DNA of 15,337 nt, from assembly GCA_024653385.1 (NCBI GenBank), contig JANLFZ010000095.1, positions 1 through 15,337 on the forward strand, given 5' to 3'. A program made the position numbers and the translations under genes. This stretch comes from Thermoguttaceae bacterium (lineage in GTDB: Bacteria; Planctomycetota; Planctomycetia; Pirellulales; Thermoguttaceae). The notes beneath the pieces were generated by a model, which was given only the letters and a program-made list of their open reading frames with translations, ran no database searches and had not been told where the DNA came from. Of the stretch, positions 8,301-13,685 are shown one piece after another. How positions within the stretch are numbered: position 1 is the first letter of the stretch; the number at the start of each line of letters is the position of its first letter.

Positions 8301-8547
8301 CGACCTTGCGGCGCGAGAGGTGGTCTTGCATCACGTAGGGATAGGTGATTGCCCCCTGGACCGTGGTCGAGAGCTTCGCGCCGCCTTCGAGGGCCCAGAA
8401 CTTCGGGTTGACGTCCTCTTCCCAGGGGTACGTGGGGATGGTGATCTTCCCTTCCCACGCTTGGACCTCGGCCCCGGCCGCCGGTGCCGCGAGGATCGGC
8501 CAGAGCGCGATCAGAAGAAGAAACGGGATAGCTCGTCGGGTCTTCAT
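5398..8547 (-). CDS. Secreted DUF5107 domain protein with TPR repeats
   Basis: The protein is 1049 aa. Residues 1-26 (MKTRRAIPFLLLIALWPILA and following) are a signal peptide ending near AAGA. About 30-330 form a DUF5107 domain, a beta-sandwich resembling galactose mutarotase and glycosidase sandwich domains, with LPELGGRLHSVFDK, GAWISGGVEWNSGPHGH and NPTDGMHPYYFWNC. A linker with further beta-structure runs to about 480. TPR units fill 485-1049, for example AREYYEKALARDPGHVASLRALA and KADECYRKAIAARPSDQTLYRDLA. The combination suggests a carbohydrate-binding or -processing head with a protein-docking tail outside the cytoplasm; no catalytic residues can be named. Two palindromic repeats are inserted in frame (about residues 559-573 and 822-838), both in TPR loops. 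The ATG at 8547 fits the signal peptide and has GGGGAAA upstream. Confidence 0.88.
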   Translation of the reverse strand: MKTRRAIPFLLLIALWPILAAPAAGAEVQAWEGKITIPTYPWEEDVNPKFWALEGGAKLSTTVQGAITYPYVMQDHLSRRKVDRTYKALFLENEYLKVTCLPELGGRLHSVFDKTEGKEMFHTNGVIKPGMIAMRGAWISGGVEWNSGPHGHTVTIVSPVNALAGKNNDGSAYLEISNTEQIFRTRWTVRVTLHPGRKYLDERIRIENPTDGMHPYYFWNCTAFPNRPGTRFIYPMTLGTDHNAREFFRWPVDKGRDLSWLKNYETYSSIFSVECTHDFFGAYDVDADRGIVQYANHNELGGKKAWTWGEWEFGKVAQKNLTDDDGPYIEVQSGPLPTQSDYGMLGPHEQVSWQEWWYPVHGLGDGFEYANKNLAAQRAVRDGRLELRMIATAEFPRTTCVLSRGGRGLVRASLDLSPRKPVAITLAEEPEKPVQVTVTSQKGETLASFTTPLPIAKVEPPDPAKFKEKPDDELTVEELYFKGRKFDRGTERLRAREYYEKALARDPGHVASLRALAVLDFEAGLYERAIERCRKALDRDGDDGLSWYYLGVSHLRLATSPLPQAGEGPGVRAAREHLDEALRCGYRALRCPGTAAIGYDLIGRAAMRLGDTARAVSAFEHAVQDVFRQVVAVDRQTIAYCARGESDSARALAAMHVPRDRGLTALVPRALLGLRDEATMAQFGREARAFLGEADFELLETSLVFADLGLFKEAAKILQAACVDAVAPAERSFMPLYYLAWYSAQSGDKAAAARWLKQAAATHKEKVFASRTEEVPILEFAIKENPADAQAHLQLGCLLANLGRVEEAIPRWQRAAELTTRSAPPSPPAPLPQAGEGSIAAIAWRNLGLAAAWKNDLAKADECYRKAIAARPSDQTLYRDLAEILMAQNKRPEAIRLLEAMPFAGVRRAEITVMLAQAYVDESRWDDCVKLLESTPYFVNWEGQDVTWRLFNRAHIERGRQRLEKGDARAALADFEAALTYPANLNVGRSNKPQEAPAQYWRGKALAALGRMDEARAAWKAGAEGADVRGVQNEYRQKCRESLQKQQGS
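6035..6075. repeat. Palindromic repeat copy 1, in frame inside the TPR region
   Basis: This GC-rich element has its core CTCCCCTCTCCTGCCTGCGG followed by AGAGGGGCCGGGGGTGAGGG. Read on the - strand it keeps the frame and encodes SAPPSPPAPLPQAGEGS (about residues 820-838) in a loop between two TPR units. It shares its core GAGGGGCCGGGGGTGAGGGCGG with the reverse complement of the copy at 6829-6875. Confidence 0.8.
6829..6875. repeat. Palindromic repeat copy 2, in frame inside the TPR region
   Basis: This is the same element as at 6035-6075 in opposite orientation, with a clearer palindromic core (CTCCCGC TT GCGGGAG). On the - strand it encodes TSPLPQAGEGPGVRA, lying between helix A (WYYLGVSHLRLA) and helix B (AREHLDEAL) of one TPR unit, a position where such units normally have only a few residues. 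Confidence 0.8.
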
Positions 8548-8628
8548 GGTTTTTCCCCAAGTGACGCGGTGTCTCGCGCGCGGTGCTGAACGTGGAAAGG
8601 CCGTCAAAACAACGCATGGCCTGCCGCA

Positions 8629-8657
8629 ACAATAAGCAAACAGGCACCTTGCGTCAA
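8629..8657 (-). promoter_or_regulatory. Promoter of the DUF5107-TPR gene
   Basis: On the - strand TTGACG (8657-8652) is followed after exactly 17 bases by TATTGT (8634-8629): 5/6 and 4/6 matches to the sigma-70 boxes. The predicted start near 8622 gives a leader of about 75 bases. The gene can therefore be transcribed independently of the lyase-like gene upstream. Confidence 0.6.
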
Positions 8658-8704
8658 GCAGGCAGTTTTCGGGGCAGGTCGTGCGAGTCGAACTCGAGCA
8701 GTCG

Positions 8705-8720
8705 GGTGTTGTTGAACACC
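8705..8720. other. Small hairpin downstream of the lyase-like gene
   Basis: GGTGTT and AACACC form a 6-base stem with a GTTG loop in the 228-base gap between the two - strand genes. No U-run follows on the - strand. The rest of this gap holds the DUF5107 promoter and nothing else recognised. Confidence 0.3.
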
Positions 8721-8775
8721 ATGAATCGCGGCAAGGCCCTTGCGGCCGCGTTTTTTCCGGACGCATCCGGCTCTT

Positions 8776-10563
8776 CTACTTGGGCTTGGTTTCCGGCAAG
8801 ACTTCGACCTTCACGAGGTGCGCCGGGTGTTGGGCGTCGAAAGGCAGGCGGATTTCGATGCGACCTTCGGCCGGCTCGGCCCGGCCGTCTTTGCGGTACG
8901 GATTGTGGGGCAAAGCCGGCCAGTGGAGCGATGCCGAAGCAGGCAATTGCAGCCGGAACCCGGCGTAGGTCACCTGGCCCCGAACCTGCTCGGGTTCGAG
9001 CACCAAGGGCTGGGAGCCGATGGTCACCTGGCGGCCGCTGCCGGTAGTCAGCTTCCGGCCCATGCGGGGAACTAAGGTCAGATGAGCCGCCACCGGCAGC
9101 GATCCGCCTCCGCTGGCCTCGACCCGGTACTCTAACGTGTGGGCATCCACGATTCGCACACGCACGCGGCAATGGGCCGCGCCATACGTCAAATCGAGCC
9201 CCGGTTCCGGTTCCGTCACCAAGCCGGCCCGCGAGGGAACGTGGTACAGCGGGCCCTTGGGGGTGAACACGGGGTTTTCGTCGCCGGGGCGATGGGCCAA
9301 CAGCGCCATGTCGCCCACGGTGAAGGTGCTCCAAGCCGGCTGAAGCTTGGTGTTCCCCCCACCGAGAATCACCCCCGTGGCCTCGTGGTAGATGCTCACC
9401 AGGTTCTGGCGGTCCTGAATCCAGCGCGAGGCGACCACGGGCGAGGTATAGGCCGAAAGGCACAGGAACCAAGGATCTTGGCGAATGGTCGCCGCCCGGG
9501 GGATGCCTCCCTCGACCATCACCGAAGTTTCCCGGCTGCCCGGGGGCGACTCCTCCGCGGGGCCTTCCTCGCCGTACAGCACGAGCGAGGCCATCAGGTC
9601 CGGGTCGAGGCGGTGCATCCCCGCGCAAGCCCACTGGTGCTTCAAGTAGGCCCGCCCCACGGCCGAAAACGCAAAACCCACATTGCCTTGGGCCACCGCT
9701 TCAGGCAGGGGGCGATTCGAGTCGGCACTGGGAAAGAGCATTTCGAGGGGATTGCGGCCGTCGATCGTCTCCACGGCCTGCCCGCTGGGATAGGTGAACC
9801 GGCGGTGGAACCGGGCGGCTTTCTCGAGCGCCGGAAGCACCGCCTTGTCGCCCGACATGGCGTAGTAGGTGCCCAGCGCATCGATGTACACGAAGTTGTA
9901 GCGGACGACCGGGCCGCCTCCTTCGGCCCAGTACCCCCCCTCGGATTGCGCGGCGGCTACGCGGCGCAAGAACTGCTCCGCCTGCCCGCACCATTCGGGC
10001 CGATCCAGGATCTTTCCGGCCGCGTACAGGCCCATTGCGTGGTGGGCAGGAATGTTGTGCACCGAGCCCAGCTCGTGGCGACTGATGCCGGTGTAGCCCA
10101 GCACCAACGCCCGAGTCCAACGCTCGCGAGCATCGGCCGGCATGGCATCGCGGATCAACCCGAACGTGCGAATCCACCGCGAATAGGTCCACGGCATCCA
10201 GATCATGCCCCAAGTGCTGCCGTCTTTTTTCTCGAACACCCACCGGCCTTGCGCATCCGCCTTTTCGATCAACAAGTCGCCCGCCTTGGTGATGACCCGA
10301 AGCAACTCCGGCGACTTGTAGTACCGATTACCGTTGCCGGCTGTGGCGTACACCACGGCCAGCGGATACATGGCGTGCTGGTCGCCGCAAATCCAGATGC
10401 CGGTGCCGAAGCGGCCGGATTGGGGATCATACGTCTTCAGGATGCTTGGCACCTGTTGCGCCAGCCGGGCCAATAGGTCCGTCTTATAGCGCAATTCCTC
10501 GGCGAACGCCAAGCGGAATGTGGCCAGGGCGCCGACCATCGCGGCGAGCAGGTAGCGCGTCAT
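8776..10563 (-). CDS. Secreted alpha-barrel/beta-sandwich protein, polysaccharide lyase-like
   Basis: The protein is 595 aa with a signal peptide at residues 1-21 (MTRYLLAAMVGALATFRLAF, cleavage near AFA-EEL). About 25-340 are helical, with spaced aromatic motifs such as GIWICGDQHAMYPLAVVYA, HNIPAHHAMGLYAAGKIL (169-186) and EGGYWAEGGGPVVRYNFVYI (208-227), the look of an (alpha/alpha) toroid. About 375-595 are beta-rich (STFTVGDMALLAH, TLEYRVEASGGGSLPVAAHLTL). This order is that of heparinase II/III-like and other toroid-plus-sandwich lyases, and the conserved His and Tyr motifs could form an active site. The family assignment is by architecture only; it may be an uncharacterised family. The ATG at 10563 is supported by GGAGG 6 bases upstream. 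It is first in the - strand secreted block and divergent from thrS. Confidence 0.8.
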   Translation of the reverse strand: MTRYLLAAMVGALATFRLAFAEELRYKTDLLARLAQQVPSILKTYDPQSGRFGTGIWICGDQHAMYPLAVVYATAGNGNRYYKSPELLRVITKAGDLLIEKADAQGRWVFEKKDGSTWGMIWMPWTYSRWIRTFGLIRDAMPADARERWTRALVLGYTGISRHELGSVHNIPAHHAMGLYAAGKILDRPEWCGQAEQFLRRVAAAQSEGGYWAEGGGPVVRYNFVYIDALGTYYAMSGDKAVLPALEKAARFHRRFTYPSGQAVETIDGRNPLEMLFPSADSNRPLPEAVAQGNVGFAFSAVGRAYLKHQWACAGMHRLDPDLMASLVLYGEEGPAEESPPGSRETSVMVEGGIPRAATIRQDPWFLCLSAYTSPVVASRWIQDRQNLVSIYHEATGVILGGGNTKLQPAWSTFTVGDMALLAHRPGDENPVFTPKGPLYHVPSRAGLVTEPEPGLDLTYGAAHCRVRVRIVDAHTLEYRVEASGGGSLPVAAHLTLVPRMGRKLTTGSGRQVTIGSQPLVLEPEQVRGQVTYAGFRLQLPASASLHWPALPHNPYRKDGRAEPAEGRIEIRLPFDAQHPAHLVKVEVLPETKPK

Positions 10564-10606
10564 CGCAGGCCTCCCCAGGGTAGGAAAGAAACGTCGAACG
10601 TATTCC

Positions 10607-10638
10607 AAGGCGCAACCCTTGCGGGGGTTCTCGCCCTT
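10607..10638 (-). other. Leader hairpin upstream of the lyase-like gene
   Basis: AAGGGCGAGAACCC and GGGTTGCGCCTT (- strand sense) pair imperfectly around a CCGCAA loop, with a small internal bulge. It would lie in the 5' untranslated RNA about 45-75 bases before the ATG. The function is unknown. Confidence 0.35.
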
Positions 10639-10818
10639 GTGGTGCTTGCACGGATCCCTCGTCAGTAGGCCGACGGCCGTGATCTTCGGCAGGGCGAATG
10701 AGCGTGTCAAGTCCCTCAGGAGCTTGCCGGAACTCTGCGTTTAACGCCCGGGCAAAGGATCTGGATCGCGCGGCCGAGGCTGCGTGTTGTCCTGTTTTCC
10801 CTCGGCTGCCAGTTACTC

Positions 10819-10848
10819 TTGCTACCAACCCGTGGTACGGCCTATACT
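10819..10848 (+). promoter_or_regulatory. Promoter of thrS
   Basis: TTGCTA (10819-10824) and TATACT (10843-10848) are separated by 18 bases, matching the boxes at 4/6 and 5/6. A start near 10855 gives a leader of about 90 bases containing the stem at 10890-10931. Confidence 0.5.
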
Positions 10849-10889
10849 TCAGACACGTGGGCCCATGCAGGTTGGCTGGCCAAGGCGTC

Positions 10890-10931
10890 CTTGGTATCGA
10901 CGCCGCTCCTGCGGGGGTCGCAGGAACCAAG
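10890..10931 (+). promoter_or_regulatory. Structured leader of thrS
   Basis: Outer arms CTTGGT (10890-10895) and ACCAAG (10926-10931) enclose a hairpin CCTGCG (10908-10913) / CGCAGG (10919-10924) with loop GGGGT. The structure ends 14 bases before the ATG, next to the GGGAGA ribosome site. In E. coli, ThrRS represses its own mRNA by binding anticodon-like leader hairpins; whether this stem does so is speculation from its position and its GGU-containing loop. Confidence 0.4.
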
Positions 10932-10945
10932 TGTATCGGGAGACG

Positions 10946-12892
10946 ATGCTCAAAGTCCGACTGCCCAACCAGAGTGTCAAGGAGTATTCGCGTCGCGTTC
11001 GTGCCCTCGATGTAGCCGCCGATCTTGGGCCCCGGTTGAAGAAAGACACGCTCGCGGCGGTCGTCGACGGCCAGGTCGTGGGGGCCGACACCCTACTACC
11101 CCAAGATGGGGAGATCTCGCTCCGTTTGCTCACGGCGAAGGATCCCGAGGCGCTCGAAGTCATGCGGCATTCGTGTGCCCATGTGATGGCCCGGGCGGTG
11201 ATGCGCCTCTATCCTGGCGTGCAATTGGCCTTCGGTCCCACGGTGGACAACGGGTTCTATTACGACTTCGATCTGAAGGAGCCGCTTTCCGAGGCCGACT
11301 TTCCGAAGATCGAGGCCGAAATGGCCAAGATCATCGCCGAGGACGAGCCGTTCGAGCGGGTCGAAGAGCCACGCGACAAAGCGCTGGAGATCTGCCGCTC
11401 GCTCGGCCAGACGCTCAAGGTCGAGCACATCGAAGAAGGGCTTAAGGACGAGGCCATGGTCTCGTTCTACCGCCAGGGCGAGTTCCTCGATCTGTGCCGC
11501 GGCCCGCATGTGCCCAGCGCGGGCGCCATCGGGGCCTTCAAGCTGCTGTCGGTGGCCGGCGCGTATTGGAAGGGCGACGCCTCGCGCCAGCAGCTCCAAC
11601 GCCTGTACGGAACCGCGTGGTTCTCGAAGAAAGACCTCGAAGAGCACCTCAAGAAAGTCGAGGAGGCCAAGCGCCGCGACCATCGTCTCTTGGGCAAACA
11701 GCTCGAGCTGTTCACGATCGACCCCACGGTGGGCTCCGGGTTGGTCTTGTGGCTTCCCAAGGGGGCCGTCGTGCGCCGGGAACTCGAGAACTTCATCTAT
11801 GCCGAGTTGATGCGCCGAGGCTATCAGCCGGTCTACACGCCGCACATCGGCCGGGTGCAGTTGTACCAGACCTCGGGCCATTTCCCGTACTATGCCGACA
11901 GCCAGTTCCCGCCGATCCAAATGAGCGATGGCGACCGCTATCTGCTCAAGCCCATGAACTGCCCGCACCATATCATGATCTACCAGTCGAAGCCGCGCAG
12001 CTACCGCGATTTGCCGCTGCGTTTGGCGGAGTTCGGCTCGGTATACCGGTTCGAGCAGTCCGGCGAGTTGACGGGCATGACGCGGGTGCGCGGGTTCACG
12101 CAGGACGACGCGCACATCTTCTGCACCGAGGACCAGGCCCCGGCCGAGTTCCAGGCGTGCATCGAGATGACCCAATTCGTGCTCAACACGCTGGGGCTTA
12201 GCGACTACCGGGTGCGCTTGGGGTTCCGAGACCCGGCCAGTCCCAAGTATGTCGGCAGCCCCGAGACGTGGGAGCGGGCCGAGGCCGCGCTGGAGGAGGT
12301 CTGCCGCGCCATGGACCTGCCCAACCTGACCGTCGAACGCGGCGAGGCGGCCTTTTACGGGCCGAAGGTCGACTTCGTCGTGGCCGACTGTCTCGGGCGC
12401 GAGTGGCAACTCGGCACGGTGCAGTTGGATTACAACCTGCCCAGCGCGCAGCGATTCGACCTGGCGTACATCGGTCCCGATAACCGTCCGCACCGGCCCG
12501 TGATGATCCACCGGGCCCCGTTCGGCTCGTTCGAGCGGTTCACGGGCATGCTCATCGAGCATTTCGCCGGGGCCTTCCCCCTGTGGCTGGCCCCCGAACA
12601 AGTGCGGGTCCTGTGTGTCAGCGAGAAGTTCGAAGCCTACGGCCGGTCGGTCGAGCGCCGGCTGGCCGAAGCCGGGCTTCGCGTGACGGGCGACTATCGG
12701 CCCGAGAAGATCGGCGCCAAGATCCGCGATGCCCAGCTCCAACTGGTTCCCTACATGTTCGTGGTCGGGGGGCGGGAGATGGAGCAGAACGCGGTTTCCG
12801 TCCGGCACCGGCGCCAGGGCGACCTGGGCGCCATGCCGGTCGATGCGGCCTTGGCGAGACTTCAAGACGAGATTCGGGCCAAATCGGTCTGA
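10946..12892 (+). CDS. thrS: Threonine--tRNA ligase
   Basis: ThrRS charges tRNA-Thr with threonine. The 648 aa are typical of the family. Domains in order: TGS (about 1-62); editing domain with the HxxxH pair HSCAH (about 75-79) and the second zinc-like site CRGPH (about 183-187), so removal of mischarged serine should work; class II catalytic core (about 250-540) with the zinc ligands Cys in MNCPHH (about 338), His in DDAHIF (about 389) and His in IHRAPFGS (about 521); and an anticodon-binding domain (about 550-648) with VVGGREMEQNAVSVR. The ATG at 10946 is chosen because it begins the TGS domain and follows GGGAGA; an open frame reaching back to 10784 includes the promoter and leader and is rejected. 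infC lies 271 bases downstream on the same strand. Confidence 0.98.
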   Translation: MLKVRLPNQSVKEYSRRVRALDVAADLGPRLKKDTLAAVVDGQVVGADTLLPQDGEISLRLLTAKDPEALEVMRHSCAHVMARAVMRLYPGVQLAFGPTVDNGFYYDFDLKEPLSEADFPKIEAEMAKIIAEDEPFERVEEPRDKALEICRSLGQTLKVEHIEEGLKDEAMVSFYRQGEFLDLCRGPHVPSAGAIGAFKLLSVAGAYWKGDASRQQLQRLYGTAWFSKKDLEEHLKKVEEAKRRDHRLLGKQLELFTIDPTVGSGLVLWLPKGAVVRRELENFIYAELMRRGYQPVYTPHIGRVQLYQTSGHFPYYADSQFPPIQMSDGDRYLLKPMNCPHHIMIYQSKPRSYRDLPLRLAEFGSVYRFEQSGELTGMTRVRGFTQDDAHIFCTEDQAPAEFQACIEMTQFVLNTLGLSDYRVRLGFRDPASPKYVGSPETWERAEAALEEVCRAMDLPNLTVERGEAAFYGPKVDFVVADCLGREWQLGTVQLDYNLPSAQRFDLAYIGPDNRPHRPVMIHRAPFGSFERFTGMLIEHFAGAFPLWLAPEQVRVLCVSEKFEAYGRSVERRLAEAGLRVTGDYRPEKIGAKIRDAQLQLVPYMFVVGGREMEQNAVSVRHRRQGDLGAMPVDAALARLQDEIRAKSV

Positions 12893-12911
12893 CAGTGAAC
12901 CATCGAATGCC

Positions 12912-12970
12912 CGCCGCCGATATCAGGTGGTGGGCGACCGTGGCAAGCCACGGTCTTCGCGCCGGCGGCG
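12912..12970. repeat. Nested palindrome downstream of thrS
   Basis: A perfect 9-base inner pair, GACCGTGGC (12936-12944) and GCCACGGTC (12947-12955), is enclosed by outer arms CGCCGCCG (12912-12919) and CGGCGGCG (12963-12970). The inner part matches a TGGCAAGCCA palindrome that I recall as very frequent in planctomycete genomes (not searched). It starts 20 bases after the thrS stop and may mark the 3' end of that transcript, though only a short UU follows the inner stem. Confidence 0.6.
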
Positions 12971-13036
12971 ATCAAGAACGGGTCACCCCTCTTGGTTGGG
13001 GGCGCAAAGGTTGGTCGTGCCTTCCGGTCGAACCCG

Positions 13037-13065
13037 TTGACGCGGGAGCGGCCGGTGGGAATACT
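13037..13065 (+). promoter_or_regulatory. Promoter of infC
   Basis: TTGACG (13037-13042) and AATACT (13060-13065) are separated by 17 bases, matching at 5/6 and 4/6. The start would be near 13072, giving infC a leader of about 90-100 bases and expression independent of thrS. Confidence 0.55.
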
Positions 13066-13095
13066 CAGAAGTCGTGTCGATCGCTTTCCGGTGGC

Positions 13096-13145
13096 ACCGC
13101 GACAAGCGGTCGGCGGTGGCAAAGTATGGTGCCGCATGGCGGCAC
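13096..13145 (+). promoter_or_regulatory. Stem-loops in the infC leader
   Basis: Two hairpins lie between the predicted transcript start and the ribosome site: ACCGC/GCGGT with loop GACAA (13096-13110), and a perfect 7-base GTGCCGC/GCGGCAC with loop ATG (13129-13145). The second ends 14 bases before the AAGGA motif, close enough to affect ribosome access. Confidence 0.4.
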
Positions 13146-13159
13146 GGGTCGTAACAGAA

Positions 13160-13164
13160 AAGGA
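13160..13164 (+). promoter_or_regulatory. Ribosome binding site of infC, better placed for an ATC start
   Basis: AAGGA overlaps the first base of ATG 13164, so it cannot serve that codon at normal spacing. It lies 8 bases before the in-frame ATC at 13173, which is ideal spacing. Other genes here have usable Shine-Dalgarno sites at 5-8 bases. Confidence 0.5.
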
Positions 13165-13679
13165 TGCACGCTATCGAAACCAAACAGCAGCAGCGGATCA
13201 ACGAGCAGATCCGGACCTCGCCCGTCCGGGTCATCTCGGTGGAAGGCAAGCAACTGGGCATCATGCCCACCGACGAGGCCATTGCCGCGGCGCGGGCGGC
13301 GGGGCTCGACCTGGTCGAGGTCGCGCCGAACGAGCGGCCTCCGGTTTGCCGGATCATGGATTTCGGCAAGTTCAAGTACCAGCAGAAGAAGCGGCAGCAC
13401 AAGGCGCATTCGCGTCAAATCCGCATCAAGGAAATCCGCGTCCGGCCCAAGACCGGCGATCACGACATCGGCGTCAAAGTGAATCGGGCGCGGGAGTTCC
13501 TCCTGCACAAGGACAAGGTGCTCCTGTCGGTGATGTTCCGGGGCCGGGAGCTGGCGCACATCGAAGAGGGGCGGCGTGTGATCGAGGAGATCATCCAGCA
13601 GCTTGAGGATGTGGCCCGACTCGAGGCCCCACCGAATCAACAGGGCAAGCGTATCGTCTGCACGCTCGGCCCGAAGTAG
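13164..13679 (+). CDS. infC: Translation initiation factor IF-3
   Basis: IF3 binds the 30S subunit, keeps 50S away and proofreads start codon and initiator tRNA. The 171 aa from ATG 13164 (168 from ATC 13173) fit the family. The N-domain runs to about 75 and starts with RINEQIRTSPVRVI; DLVEVAPNERPPVCRIMDFGKFKYQ is the characteristic block before the lysine-rich linker helix (QQKKRQHKAHSRQI); the C-domain has KEIRVRP, GDHDIGVK and VMFRGRELAH. An in-frame TAA at 13152 limits the start to the codons after it. Start choice is uncertain: the only good ribosome site fits ATC 13173, and rare start codons are a known autoregulatory feature of infC. rpmI and rplT, usual followers of infC, are absent; the next gene is the convergent transporter, 6 bases away. 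Confidence 0.97.
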   Translation: MHAIETKQQQRINEQIRTSPVRVISVEGKQLGIMPTDEAIAAARAAGLDLVEVAPNERPPVCRIMDFGKFKYQQKKRQHKAHSRQIRIKEIRVRPKTGDHDIGVKVNRAREFLLHKDKVLLSVMFRGRELAHIEEGRRVIEEIIQQLEDVARLEAPPNQQGKRIVCTLGPK

Positions 13680-13685
13680 CCCGGT

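Larger units (their letters stand above)
10564..10945. other. Intergenic region between the divergent lyase-like gene and thrS
   Basis: These 382 bases hold no gene I can support. From left to right they contain the GGAGG ribosome site of the - strand gene, an imperfect hairpin at 10607-10638, a - strand TTGACA at 10710-10705 (with only a poor GAAGAT 17 bases on), the thrS promoter at 10819-10848, and the thrS leader stem at 10890-10931. Open frames extending either neighbour into this region have no coding character or better ribosome site. Confidence 0.6.

Noticed and set aside
6109..8589. 826-codon + strand open frame opposite the DUF5107-TPR gene
   Set aside because: It is the mirror frame of a well-supported gene, has no ribosome site, and its translation lacks any known motif.
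8654..8722. 22-codon ORF between the lyase-like and DUF5107 genes (- strand, MVFNNTRLLEF...)
   Set aside because: It looks somewhat protein-like but has no ribosome site, its end overlaps the -35 box of the DUF5107 promoter, and no family is recognised. It could be a gene remnant, which cannot be shown here.
8751..8770. Possible intrinsic terminator (CCGGA/TCCGG hairpin with six T)
   Set aside because: The T-run precedes the hairpin on the + strand and becomes an A-run after it on the - strand, so it does not fit a terminator on either strand.
10784..10945. N-terminal extension of thrS to 10784
   Set aside because: It would cover the promoter and leader. The TGS domain begins at ATG 10946, which has a ribosome site.
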